NCBI GenBank assembly: GCA_963663495.1 | Contig: OY760427.1 | Coordinates: 930,001-994,000, forward strand | From: G963663495 sp963663495 | GTDB taxonomy: Bacteria > Bacteroidota > Rhodothermia > Rhodothermales > Bin80 | Reading direction: 5' to 3' | Length of the DNA: 64,000 bases | Part shown: in pieces, positions 44,930 through 54,252 of the stretch | How the letters are laid out: each line of letters starts with the position of its first letter | How positions within the stretch are numbered: the stretch's first letter is position 1 | The notes under the pieces: generated by a model | What the model saw: the letters and a program-made list of their open reading frames with translations, nothing else | Database searches by the model: none | What the model was told of the DNA's origin: nothing | Position numbers and translations under genes: made by a program

Positions 44930-46993
44930 GTATCCGTACGGTGAAGTACATGGTAAAGCGGGCTTAGCATTGGTCTGCGTAGTCCGCTTGTAGAGCTTAG
45001 TGCAAGGTGATTATACGCCGGGTTTGGTGTGCCGACTTGGGAATTTCGGAGTGGTGTGCAGCTTATCGTCTTGGCGCCTGAATGCAGGCAGCAATCAGCG
45101 TCTTTGGGGACAAAAAACATGGGTTTTGGGGAGAAGAACCGGAACATTGTGGAGGACGCACATGTACACGAACTATGCGGCCCAAGGTATCTTTCTCCCC
45201 CTCTTCTCCTGCCGGTGAAGCCCTTTTTCAGAGGCTAAGAAACCAAGAGGCTGAGAACAAGGATCTGCGAAAGCAGGTCCGTCGCTTGGAGAAAAAAGCC
45301 GATCGTCTATCCAAGAACATCGCGGATATGGCTGCGAAGATTAGCCATCTGGAAGACAGGTTGGAACAAGCGCATCGCCTACTCTCTGGCAAAAAGAGTG
45401 AGCGTTACACGCCGGCGGACAATGCGCAGCAAGGCCAGTTGTCTGGAGAGGAACCAGAAGCTGTTGAGCCCGAGGAGGAGGAGTATGTCCCGGTAAAGCG
45501 CAAGCGGCGTGGGAAGAACAAGCCGGTGCGTGGGCCGATTCTGGACCATCTGCCCAGAGAGGTGATCCGCCTTGAGCCGGAGGGCAGCACCGCGGGTATG
45601 AAGTACATCGGCGAGGAAGTAACGGAGTACCTGGAATATGTGCCGGGCTTCACGAGGGTAGTACGGATTGTGCGGCCGAAGTACGTTGTCTGCAAGGAGC
45701 CTCGCAAGGGGGTGGTCATAGCGCCGTTGCCGAAGCGTGTCATACCGAAGGGGAAGGCGGGTCCGGGGTTGTTGGCGTATTTGGCGGTAGCCAAATACGT
45801 CGATCATATGCCGCTATACCGGCTGCGGAAGAAGTTTCAGCGCCATGGCGTGAAGCTATCGGCTGCTACAATGGGGGATTGGATTGCGAAGGTAGCGACG
45901 TATCTGGGTCCGTTAGGAGATGCGTTGCGTAAGGAGGTGCTTCGTAGCGGGTATCTGCAGGTGGATGAGACAACGTTCCCGGTGCAAAAGCCGAAGAAGG
46001 AAGGGAAGGAGAAGAAAGGGAAGAAAAACGAAGGAAAGACGCATCGCGGCTATCTTTGGGTATACTTGGCACCGCGGGCGAAGGTGGTGATGATGGATTA
46101 CAGCCCGAGCCGTGCGCGCGCTGGACCCTGGGAATTCTTGCGCGGATATAGAGGGGCGATGCAAACCGACGGGTATGTGGTGTACGATGCGTTTGGTACG
46201 CGGGGCGGGATAACGCTGTTTGGATGTATGGCGCATGCGCGTCGCAAGTTTTATGACTGCAGAAAAAAGGAGCCCAAGAAGGTGCGCCATGTAATGGAGG
46301 AAATCCGGCAGTTGTATGCGATAGAGCGTGGGTTGCGTAAGGAGGGAGCTGGTCCGGCTCGGCGTGTGGAGGTACGACAGGAGGAGGCACGACCGGTACT
46401 GGAGAAGTTGAAGCCATGGCTTGAGGAGAATAGTGAGCACCGGCCGAGTGCGGGATGGGATGAGGCCGTGGGGTACATGCTCAACAGGTGGGAGAAGCTG
46501 GCTTGTTACCTGGAAGACGGTAAGGTTGAGATTGATAACAATCTGGTCGAGAACCAGATGCGGGCGATTGCGCTTGGTCGAAAAAACCATCTGTTTGCGG
46601 GATCGCATGCGGCAGCGCAGCGGTCCGCAGTACTGTACGCTCTTTTTGCCACATGCAAGTTGCAATCGACAAACCCGATTGAATGGCTTACCGACGTACT
46701 ACGCCGTCTTCCGACACATCCTGCCGACCGCATGGCTGAACTCTTGCCCCATCATTGGAAAGCTAGTCGGGACTTGCAGCAAGCTACCGTCAAGAAAGCG
46801 GCATAGGAGCCCCTAAACAGGCGCGCCCGGGTCATCCGATAGATCCGTGTACTGGTCTGCGAATACGCTGTTAGGTACTTAACTCCTGCACACCCAACCG
46901 ACGCTAGCCTATAAACCTTCGAACCGCGCCCTAACTTACTCTAATTGAGAGAGTAAATACCCTCGGTTATAATGTACTTCACCGGACGGATAC
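44930..46993 (+). mobile_element. IS66-family element copy 2
   Basis: 2064 bp, ends GTATCCGTACGG and CCGGACGGATAC. The flanks differ (CTTTTGGG left, GGGAAAAG right). The left flank is ISMut D and the right flank is IS1380, so this copy sits at a recombination junction rather than a simple insertion. Confidence 0.88.
45172..46806 (+). CDS. tnpC: IS66-family transposase (TnpC type), copy 2
   Basis: 544 aa from 'MRPKVSFSPSSPAGE' (a frame 90 bp longer is open upstream, but copy 1 does not share it). Same domain order and DDE residues as copy 1, with scattered substitutions. Apparently intact. Confidence 0.92.
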   Translation, partial: TMRPKVSFSPSSPAGEALFQRLRNQEAENKDLRKQVRRLEKKADRLSKNIADMAAKISHLEDRLEQAHRLLSGKKSERYTPADNAQQGQLSGEEPEAVEPEEEEYVPVKRKRRGKNKPVRGPILDHLPREVIRLEPEGSTAGMKYIGEEVTEYLEYVPGFTRVVRIVRPKYVVCKEPRKGVVIAPLPKRVIPKGKAGPGLLAYLAVAKYVDHMPLYRLRKKFQRHGVKLSAATMGDWIAKVATYLGPLGDALRKEVLRSGYLQVDETTFPVQKPKKEGKEKKGKKNEGKTHRGYLWVYLAPRAKVVMMDYSPSRARAGPWEFLRGYRGAMQTDGYVVYDAFGTRGGITLFGCMAHARRKFYDCRKKEPKKVRHVMEEIRQLYAIERGLRKEGAGPARRVEVRQEEARPVLEKLKPWLEENSEHRPSAGWDEAVGYMLNRWEKLACYLEDGKVEIDNNLVENQMRAIALGRKNHLFAGSHAAAQRSAVLYALFATCKLQSTNPIEWLTDVLRRLPTHPADRMAELLPHHWKASRDLQQATVKKAA

Positions 46994-47791
46994 GGGAAAA
47001 GGGCCTAAACTGGTGTTTTCAGCCCCTCTCATGGTCGTCCCTACGCATGAACAACGCACAATCGGTCCTGCAGGTACCGAAACAGCACTTTTAGACCCGA
47101 ACAGGGTACATCATGAATATTGCAGGTTCGGGGAGCTGAATGCGGCTTGCTCCATGGCGCTGTCGTCGGTTCTCCGTCCGAAGACACACTATAAGGGCCG
47201 GCCTGTAGTGCGGGAGCCTGATGAGTCGGAGCCTGATGAGTCGGAGCAGGATGCCGAGATCCGAACCGAGAACGAGGTCCTGCTACAGGTATACCTTCTA
47301 ACGTATCAGCTCATGCATGTGGGGCGCTGCCTTATGCGGGAGCCTGACGAATCCCAGATAAGTCTGAGTACCTATCGCGAGCGTGTACTCAAGGTGGGGG
47401 CCCGCTTCGTACAACACGCGCGCAACATCGTTATCCACATTGCCGCCAGCGCAGATGCTGCATGGGAGCAATTTTGGCGACGTTATTGTCAACTCACATG
47501 GATCACGCTTCCCATGAAGAGCTAGCTAAGTCAAATTTGTGCCTGCGCTCCGACACCGCAGGCGCCCAACGCGGAAAGCGGAAAGAGAAGGTAGGCAGAG
47601 GTGTGTCTACCCGACAGACGTCTTCCCAAAATCTCGGTAATGTGACCGCTGTCGTGTCGGGAAAAGGGCCTAAACTGGTGTTTTCAGCCCCTCTCATGGA
47701 CGTCCCTACGCGTGAACAACGCACAATCGGTCCTGCAGGTACCGAAACAGCACTTTTAGACCCGAACAGGGTACGACATGAATATTGCAGG
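46994..47791 (+). mobile_element. Two IS1380-family fragments joined head to interior
   Basis: 46994-47126 is a right-end fragment finishing in CATGAATATTGCAGG. Immediately after, 47127-47791 is the transposase C-terminus with its own right end finishing in the same bases. The simplest reading is one IS1380 copy inserted into the transposase gene of another, later truncated on the left by IS66 copy 2. Confidence 0.65.
47127..47525 (+). pseudogene. IS1380-family transposase, C-terminal fragment
   Basis: Reads '...YLLTYQLMHVGRCLM', 'STYRERVLKVGARFVQHARN', 'IVIHIAASADAAWEQFWRRY' and ends at 47525. This is the typical C-terminal helix-rich end of IS1380 transposases. The DDE core is missing. A short tandem 'EPDESEPDESE' repeat occurs upstream of the homologous part. 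Confidence 0.7.
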
Positions 47792-48233
47792 GCGATACGT
47801 GACCCACTATCTGGTCCGCATATCCCTCCTTTATTACCGCTTCGTGCACGCGGGATGGCAAATCAGACTCTGCAAAATCTTTGAACGCACACGAAAATGT
47901 CGACTCGCTCGGCACATCTGACACCCCTTGCCATCCTTACAAACGCCGCAGCGTGGGATCCGAGCCTAACCGTTCCACCAACGTTGTGGTGGTATCCATA
48001 TTGAACACCATCTTGGCTAGGAACGCCCGGGCAAGTACTGCACGATCCTTGAACGGACGACCGAATGTGCCCGGCTCGGGACTGGGCACAAATTGCTCAA
48101 TAGACACCATCTCCAGAATCGATAGAAGCTTCTTGTGACGCCCCTCCAATGAACCAAGCGTTTCCTCCATCCACGGAAAAAGCTCCTGCTGGCAACCAAT
48201 CCAATAACCGCTTACCTTGGAGAACAGGGACAT
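47792..48233 (-). pseudogene. IS1182/IS5-like transposase, N-terminal fragment
   Basis: From ATG 48233, preceded by AAGGAGG at a good spacing: 'FSKVSGYWIGCQQELFPWM', 'SPEPGTFGRPFKDRAVLARA', 'LVERLGSDPTLRRL'. An in-frame TAA then stands where Cys is expected, followed in the same frame by 'GWQGVSDVPSESTFSCAFKD' and 'LPSRVHEAVI...IVGHVS'. This is the N-terminal domain of DDE transposases that begin with a 'P..GRP' segment and 'ESTFSRAF'. The IS1380 end at 47791 cuts it off before the catalytic core. Confidence 0.65.
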
Positions 48234-48638
48234 GGATACCTCCTTTTTCTTCGGTTGTTATTGGACTTGAAAATCACCAATGAGGAGGTTCCAATCCCTT
48301 TCTTGTTCGCCGTGGGCGCACATATTGCCGCAGCATGTAGAACCTGAAAAACCCCCGATAAAGACGCTGCAATCCGCACCGGCAACCCTCCAGAAATACC
48401 ACAAGTGATCCTATGCCAGCGGAGTCAAATTATGCAGCCAATTTCTTCAATTCATAGGTTTTGCACGAGGCTCAATATAGTACGATTTTGAAACAAAATG
48501 CATTATTTTTGTATTTGGGTACAGCTTGGCATGTGATGCATCGCGCGAGTATGCTTTTATGCTTTGCAATAAAGAACTACTTAGTGCATATTCCGTACAA
48601 GATGCACGGCATGTCCACCCAGGCAGCCCCCCGATGCC
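48234..48638. other. Intergenic region upstream of two divergent genes
   Basis: Holds the ribosome-binding site of the transposase fragment at its left edge. It becomes markedly AT-rich from ~48420. No gene, repeat or RNA was recognised. Confidence 0.45.
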
Positions 48639-49265
48639 ATGATTCAAGAGACCACGAATGTGTGGACTGAGCCCACGATCTATGTTGCGATCGCATCCGT
48701 TATTGTTGGATTAGCCGCAGTGATTATAGCCGCGTTAGTGTACTGGAGAAGCAAGCAAACTGATCATGTTGATTTTGGGGAATGGAAGGGAGCAGTCGAT
48801 GCAGATCGTGCTGCCTTGAAAGGCTTTGGAGAGTGGAAGGGCGCTGTTGATACAGACCGCAAATCCTTCAAGGAGTTCATGAAAAAAGTACGTGATGACT
48901 TGAAGGAAATCCGCAATGACATAGGAAAGATTTTTGTACGCATTGGTCCTAAAGTCTCCGTAGGACAAAGCCCTGTTCGTCTCTCCGATCTGGGCAGTTC
49001 CATATCGAAAGAAATAAATGCCTTGGAATGGGCGGAAAAAGTTGCCAGTGCAGTTCAAGGGCAAGTTAAGGGACTTGAAGCATACGAGATACAGGATTTT
49101 AGCTTTAAGTACGCCGAGAATGAAACACATTACTCAGATCAAGAGCAAAGAGATATTCGCAGAAGTGCATACGAGAATGGTGTTACAGATGAGCAGGTTC
49201 GTCGGGTTTTAGGAATCGAACTAAGAGACAGGCTGCTAGAGTTGGTGTCGATGGACCCACCTTGA
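48639..49265 (+). CDS. Membrane-anchored coiled-coil protein, function unknown
   Basis: 208 aa. One N-terminal transmembrane segment ('IYVAIASVIVGLAAVIIAAL', ~14-33) is followed by a short duplicated element ('FGEWKGAVDADRAALKG', 'FGEWKGAVDTDRKSFKE') and a charged helix. A C-terminal domain starts at 'VSVGQSPVRLSDLGSSISKE' and ends 'RRVLGIELRDRLLELV'. That C-terminal domain recurs in unannotated bacterial membrane proteins; I cannot assign a function. Only gene in a stretch of transposon debris. Confidence 0.65.
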   Translation: MIQETTNVWTEPTIYVAIASVIVGLAAVIIAALVYWRSKQTDHVDFGEWKGAVDADRAALKGFGEWKGAVDTDRKSFKEFMKKVRDDLKEIRNDIGKIFVRIGPKVSVGQSPVRLSDLGSSISKEINALEWAEKVASAVQGQVKGLEAYEIQDFSFKYAENETHYSDQEQRDIRRSAYENGVTDEQVRRVLGIELRDRLLELVSMDPP

Positions 49266-49291
49266 CGGCGGTGCAACCTGCCCTGCAAGAG

Positions 49292-50230
49292 TCAACCCAC
49301 CAAGTCTCGGTACCGCAACTGCTTCCCTTTGCCGTTCGCCATCAGCTTGCCCATTTGATCTTCCGTATCGAGTTCGCGTGCGTTGTGGCGTCCTGCAAAT
49401 TCAGATACGTAGCGGTGTAGGTGCTGTTTGCTCATTTGGTGATACGTGCCATGATAGCCGCGCTTCAACGTTGCCCAGAAGCTTTCGACACCGTTAATGT
49501 GGGCCTACCCCTTAACGTATTCGCCAACGCTATGCTGCACGGTATCGTTCTTCGGTAAGCCCGTGTAGGATTTGTGATCGTCCGTGTAGATGGTCGGTCT
49601 TTCCTCTACATTCTCGTGTACGAAGCCCTGTAGCGTCTTGGCCGTCGTATCGGCAATGACCTGGGTTTTGATCTGGCCGGTCCCCCGATCCTTCATGCCT
49701 ACAACAGCGGTTTTGCCTACGCTACCGTGTCCAGCGTTCAGCTTTTTGTTCGCGTGCTTATTGGCTTCCTTGCCTCCGAAATAGGCTTTGTCTACTGCGA
49801 CCGGCCCCTGAAAACTGAAGCTGCCGGTTTTGTACGCCTTGCGCAAACGATGCAACAGGTGCCAAGCACTCTTTTGCGTGATACTCAGCTCGCGCTGAAT
49901 CTTCATGCTCGATATTCCCTTCAAGTTCGTTACGATCAGATACGCCGCAATCGCTCACGTCTGGTAGTCCAGCTTGGAGCGTGCCATTATCGTACCGGTC
50001 TTGAGCGTAAACATCTTCTTCTTCGCACAGTCACGGCAACGATGCGTCATTTGCGGATGCTTGATTCCAGATTGCACATTGTCCGATCCGCAAAACGGAC
50101 ACACGGGGCCATTCGGCCACACGTAGCGAGCCAGCCAATCGTACGCCTTCTGCTCCGTGTCGAACATGCGTACGATGTCCATGATGCCACTGCCCTTGCG
50201 GTAGTGCTTTCCGGGTGCGTTGTTAGCCAT
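49292..50230 (-). pseudogene. IS1595-family (ISXO2-like) transposase with two in-frame stops
   Basis: A single frame of 313 codons from 'MANNAPGKHYRKGSGIMD'. The zinc-ribbon 'CPFCGSDNVQ...CRDCAKKKMF' is followed by 'KLDYQT', then a TGA (49955-49957) where Trp is usual. 'AIAAYLIVTNLKGISSMKIQ', the DDE core 'VDKAYFGGKE' and 'IYTDDHKSY' come next. A TAG (49505-49507) stands before 'AHINGVESFW', and the tail ends 'LRYRDLVG'. No frameshifts: it is inactivated by two point mutations only. Confidence 0.82.
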
Positions 50231-50440
50231 TGTCTTGCTCGTTCTCGGTGCGCTGATGTTAGTTTGGTATATAATTCCCTTAGCATAAGTCGCATGCCTG
50301 AGTAAATCCGAAGGAGGATTGGGGCCGGGGTGCTTATTCCACCGATCGTGGACAGGCATTTTCGGTGTGGTCGTGGACATTTTGTGGTGTCATATACGAC
50401 TGGATTAGCGTAACAGTGGAGGGGTTGATATTCTCCTTAG

Positions 50441-50783
50441 TTGGTAGAAGAGGAACGTCCAGAGCGACACAGCAAAAGGACGCTGCGCTGGTTGCGGGAG
50501 TCCAAACTTCCCTTGGAGAAGACATTGGACATGTTTGATCGCGGTCGGCTGCCACTGGGGGTGGATCATAACCTGCGTGTGCTCCTGGAGGGAGGGTTTC
50601 TGGATCGCAGGGAGAATGTATTGCTCTTTGGTCCACCCGGAACCGGCAAGACGCACCTGGTATGCGCTTTGGGCCGGGAGCTGATCCACCAAGGCCGTCG
50701 TGTGATCTTCTACAGTTGCAGCGCGTTGGTGCAGGAGTTGTTGCGAGCGAAGCAGGCGGGATCCCGGCTTGAGTTTCCCTTGT
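50441..50783 (+). pseudogene. istB: IstB (IS21 helper ATPase) internal fragment
   Basis: Reads 'LPLEKTLDMFDRGRLPLG', 'RRENVLLFGPPGTGKTHLV', 'RRVIFYSCSALVQELLRAKQ', which is the Walker A region and the following helix of IS21 IstB. The first ~40 residues and everything after 'RAKQ' (including Walker B) are missing. The upstream edge, where the frame becomes recognisable, is at ~50441. Confidence 0.75.
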
Positions 50784-50861
50784 GGCCGACCCCCCCGGCA
50801 GGATCCTGCTCGCAACGCAAGCGTCGGACTAGCATTCTTGCCAACCAGGGAGGCACAGCCT

Positions 50862-51104
50862 ATAGCAACTATCACAATCCGGAACCTCTACGACGACATA
50901 CGGACGCGCCTACGAGTGCGGGCGGCCGGCAACGGCCGTTCGATGGAGGAGGAAGTCAGGCAGATCCTTCGCAAGGCCGTCGGGCGCGCGAGGAGATTCC
51001 GAAATCTGACGAGCATCATCCGATTCTACTTCGGGCCGGATAACGGGATGGACCTAGAGTTGCCCGAACGCGATCCGGCGCGTGATCCGCCGTCCTTCAA
51101 GTGA
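50862..51104 (+). CDS. FitA-type ribbon-helix-helix antitoxin
   Basis: About 80 aa: 'ATITIRNLYDDIRTRLRVRA' then 'GRSMEEEVRQILRKAV', the classic FitA/VapB-type ribbon-helix-helix sequence. The family's first residues are normally 'MATLTIRNL', but here the codon at that place is ATA (50862), preceded by a good GGGAGG ribosome site. No ATG lies nearby; the frame is open upstream to 50769 inside the istB fragment. Either ATA is used weakly, the start lies upstream, or the start was lost by mutation. It lies 10 bp before the toxin gene. It would bind the toxin and the operon promoter. Confidence 0.65.
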   Translation: MATITIRNLYDDIRTRLRVRAAGNGRSMEEEVRQILRKAVGRARRFRNLTSIIRFYFGPDNGMDLELPERDPARDPPSFK

Positions 51105-51114
51105 GGTCGTTACC

Positions 51115-51507
51115 ATGTCCACGCTGCTTGACACCAACATCGTCTCCGAACAGATGCGCAAATCTCCCGAACACTCCGTCGCACGCTGGGTCTCGGACCA
51201 TCCCGTGGAGGACATGTTCCTGTCCTCCGTGAGCGAAGCGGAGTTGCGCAACGGTTCCGCCACCCTTCCATTGGGTCGGTGCCGCGAGACGCTCTTGTTC
51301 AAGATCGAGGCGATGCTGGGTGGTGCCTTCGAGGATCGGGCGCTCCCGTTCGACAGCAATGCCGCTCGTGCTTACGGTTACATTGCCGCCGCATGCCGCT
51401 CCGCCGGGCGTCCCGTGGCATCGCCGGATTGCCAGATTGCGGCGCGCAGCGTTCGTGATTTCGAGGACCTAGGGATTGAGATCGTGAATCCTTGGGCCGG
51501 GGCATGA
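51115..51507 (+). CDS. FitB/VapC-type PIN-domain toxin, probably damaged
   Basis: 130 aa from 'MSTLLDTNIVSEQMRK'. PIN acidic residues are in 'LLDTN', 'SVSEAEL' and 'ASPDCQIAA'. The usual segment between the third acidic site and 'RNVRDF' (about ten residues, 'IAxxxGxxLATRNVRDF') is shortened to 'IAARSVRDFEDLGIEIVNPW', an internal deletion in a conserved strand. PIN toxins are Mg-dependent RNases. Whether this shortened form is active is doubtful. Its TGA overlaps the next ATG (ATGA). Confidence 0.75.
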   Translation: MSTLLDTNIVSEQMRKSPEHSVARWVSDHPVEDMFLSSVSEAELRNGSATLPLGRCRETLLFKIEAMLGGAFEDRALPFDSNAARAYGYIAAACRSAGRPVASPDCQIAARSVRDFEDLGIEIVNPWAGA

Positions 51508-51756
51508 AAGCCAGGACCGAAGCCTACTCCCAGGTCAAGATCGACGCCCTGCTGCAGTACGCAGGCTGGGTCTAATGAGTGGTTCGAGCACACCGTATGT
51601 ACAAACGCTGCCCGAGGGTACGCGGCCCCACTACGTGCTCTGCGACCACCAAGACCGATCGATGGCGGTTCTCGAAGCGAAGCTAGTCAGCACAGATCCG
51701 GCTTCCGGATTTGGCCAAGGACTGGGCCAGTCACGCCGTAGAATTCGCGTGCCGTG
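51504..51756 (+). pseudogene. Type I restriction HsdR-like N-terminal fragment
   Basis: 'MKARTEAYSQVKIDALLQYA' and 'GWV' end in a stop. After a frameshift, 'LPEGTRPHYVLCDHQDRS' and 'MAVLEAKLVSTDPASG' follow. This order ('xxIDxxLxxAGW', 'DYVLCD', 'AVLEAK') is the nuclease-fold N-terminus of HsdR-like DEAD/DEAH proteins (catalytic 'ExK' retained). It fades before any helicase motif, so only a remnant remains. Confidence 0.6.
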
Positions 51757-54252
51757 TTGAGGCTGTTCAAGAGGGGCTGGAAGTGGATGTGTCGCCTCAT
51801 GGCCCTCCCCAGCACACCGGCATCGCCGATCGGCACCGCCATCGTGCGCCAACCCTCGCCTGCTTCGAGCGGTTCACCTGTCGATGGCCCGGGTGCTTCC
51901 AGTGGTCGTGATCACCCGAGCCAGCGTTCCGCTCCTCCAAGAGTGGGAGCGGAAGTAGGCCAAGGGGCCGGAATACGCGACGCCTCCGAGACTCTCGACG
52001 ACGAAGCGAACGACGCGGAGCAAGACGGAAACCACAAGCCTGACGATGCTGCTGAGCCCCGAGCGGGGGCATCCGCGCCGGAGGATACTGCCGCGGGATC
52101 GTTTCCGGATGACCCACCGGAAAGGGAAGATTCGTCTAGTCCTGCCTCATCCACCGATGACGAATCCATTCTAGAGGACGCGGGCATGATTGGCGGTCGT
52201 AATCGCGAGCACGAGACCCCACGCTCGACTTCCCCACCAGGGCCAGAAGCCAACGAGCCCGACCTCCCCGAGATGCCGGAAGGAGATGGAATTCCCGAAG
52301 GAGACCAGAACGACGGCGGCAAACGACTCACCGAACCTCGAGAGTCTGGGCCTTCTTCTGCTATATCCGGTGATGGTGGCCCCACCTCTGAGGTTGACGC
52401 TGACAGACCTGACTATACAGATGGAGGAGAGGCATCGGCTCGGTCGAAGCGTCCGAGGAAGATCAAGAGACCTCGACGCTTCGGCGGAAGACGAACGGGC
52501 ATTACGCAGAACGCGTCTGTCGAACATGCTCCATTCAACCCCGGTCCAGAGCTTATCTGCCGCAGGCCATTGGGTTCCCTACGGTGGGAAATCGCGCTCT
52601 CGGTAGATGATTCCGCTACTTCTGTGAAACAGAACGGTGAGCCGCTCAGCTTGCGGAACGGAAGCTGGCCCCTCTCTCGTTTCGACGGTCACCTGTCTGT
52701 CGATTTCAAGGAAGGTTCGCTGGTCACCGTCCCGCTGTTCGACCAGGATCCACTGATCTTCAAACTGAAGAAGGAGTGGGCCGGGGACGGACGCAGGCTT
52801 CCCCGAATCACGAGGGGTCACTTCATCGTGATTGCGCCAGTCGAGTGGGGCGTGCCATTGGGCCTTGCTCCGGTCAATCCAGAAGGCTGCTCAGACCCGA
52901 CATTCATGGCACACTATATCTTCCGTGACGGGAAAGAGCCTGCGAGTGACATCGGCGGCTTTCCGGAACATGATATCCCCTCTAGCGCACCAGATTTCAA
53001 ACTGAGTGGAAGTACTGTCTTCGACGATTCCGACGAGGGCAATCTTTTCGTCGGCGAGCCTCCGCGACTGATCCCCACAGATCAAGTCCTTTGGGCTCGG
53101 GTCGGAGAAGAGGGCGAGAACGGCTGGAAGGGCTGTAATTTTCAACCATCCGAGTGCAGTCTCGCCGAAGTCATGGACGCTCGGCAGGGTCGATTCTTCC
53201 TTCGCGTCTACGATAAGCAGGTGGCAATGCTGGACAGTGCCCAGTTTCGATATCTGCGCGATCTCCGCGAGATTCAAATGAACGGTGAAACCTACTCGGA
53301 AGACACGCTGCTCGTACCGAGCGCGGCTGGCTATCCACCAACATCCGTGCGATTCATCGGAGCAGACAGGTCACAAATCCATGCCTTACCGTTACCGAGC
53401 ACGGCAGCCGAGGTGGACGAGGTCGGCACTCTGATCGCCGCGCCACACCCCGAAGCGGACACGGTTCGGTGTACGCTCAGCGACGATGGCGGCAGCGTGG
53501 ACATCGCCCTGTGTTTGCCACGAATCTGGTGGCGGGTGGCGCGAGACGACGGCGATGGTAAGTGGTGCAGTACGCCCCTCGTTATGACTCGCCACGATTT
53601 CCGGGAGCACGCCGACGCGAACGCGGTATTGCGGCTGCGCTTACCGAAGCGAATCAATTCGGTCTTTGTGGGGTTCGGGGACGAACCGGACATCAAGTAC
53701 ATGAGAAAGGACGGTGGATTCGAGTTACCGCTTGTCAATTTCGTTGATCATATCGAGATCGATCATCGTATGGCCGAGGACACCCGATTCAGTGTTCGTT
53801 TCGATCGATCGAACGACCGGCGTGGTCAGACGGTGATGAGCTTGGTCCACATCGCCGCCGACCAGCCGCCGGGTCCAGTGAGAAAACCCTTCGCCAAGGT
53901 CAGGCGACGCGGGAAGGGCTTTAGCCACCGAGAATTGCGCGCTGCCGCCCAATGGGCCAGTCAGTTCAGGCTAAAGCGCACCGTTCGGTACGGGGGAGGT
54001 AAGAAGGTGCACAAGGACACCATCGTTGAGCTGAGCTTGATTTACGACAACAGCGGTGAGCAATTAGCACGGCTCAGCTATCGTGGTAAGCACATCGTGA
54101 CCTGCTTCGAAGATAAACTATGCCTATACGGACGACGAGTATCAAACAGTCACTCGACCAAGAAATTACGCCGTTCGATCAGCATCGACAGGCGCCGACG
54201 CAGTAAGCATCCGATCAACGTTGAGATCCTTAGGAAAAAACCCGATGCCTAA
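51754..54252 (+). CDS. 832-aa protein with long acidic disordered N-terminus; partner of DUF1998 helicase
   Basis: Residues ~40-240 are low-complexity, rich in Asp, Glu, Pro, Ser and Gly, ending in a basic patch ('RSKRPRKIKRPRRFGGRR'). Residues ~255-830 are beta-rich with no motif I recognise ('ICRRPLGSLRWEIALSVDD', 'HFIVIAPVEWGVPLGLAPV', 'RVYDKQVAMLDSAQFRYL', 'CLPRIWWRVARDDGDGKW'). The start is a GTG at 51754; ATGs at ~51787 and ~51799 are alternatives, and the true start is uncertain. Its stop overlaps the start of the helicase gene (ATGCCTAA), so the two are translated together. Its likely role is target recognition or regulation for the helicase; inference. Confidence 0.6.
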   Translation: MLRLFKRGWKWMCRLMALPSTPASPIGTAIVRQPSPASSGSPVDGPGASSGRDHPSQRSAPPRVGAEVGQGAGIRDASETLDDEANDAEQDGNHKPDDAAEPRAGASAPEDTAAGSFPDDPPEREDSSSPASSTDDESILEDAGMIGGRNREHETPRSTSPPGPEANEPDLPEMPEGDGIPEGDQNDGGKRLTEPRESGPSSAISGDGGPTSEVDADRPDYTDGGEASARSKRPRKIKRPRRFGGRRTGITQNASVEHAPFNPGPELICRRPLGSLRWEIALSVDDSATSVKQNGEPLSLRNGSWPLSRFDGHLSVDFKEGSLVTVPLFDQDPLIFKLKKEWAGDGRRLPRITRGHFIVIAPVEWGVPLGLAPVNPEGCSDPTFMAHYIFRDGKEPASDIGGFPEHDIPSSAPDFKLSGSTVFDDSDEGNLFVGEPPRLIPTDQVLWARVGEEGENGWKGCNFQPSECSLAEVMDARQGRFFLRVYDKQVAMLDSAQFRYLRDLREIQMNGETYSEDTLLVPSAAGYPPTSVRFIGADRSQIHALPLPSTAAEVDEVGTLIAAPHPEADTVRCTLSDDGGSVDIALCLPRIWWRVARDDGDGKWCSTPLVMTRHDFREHADANAVLRLRLPKRINSVFVGFGDEPDIKYMRKDGGFELPLVNFVDHIEIDHRMAEDTRFSVRFDRSNDRRGQTVMSLVHIAADQPPGPVRKPFAKVRRRGKGFSHRELRAAAQWASQFRLKRTVRYGGGKKVHKDTIVELSLIYDNSGEQLARLSYRGKHIVTCFEDKLCLYGRRVSNSHSTKKLRRSISIDRRRRSKHPINVEILRKKPDA

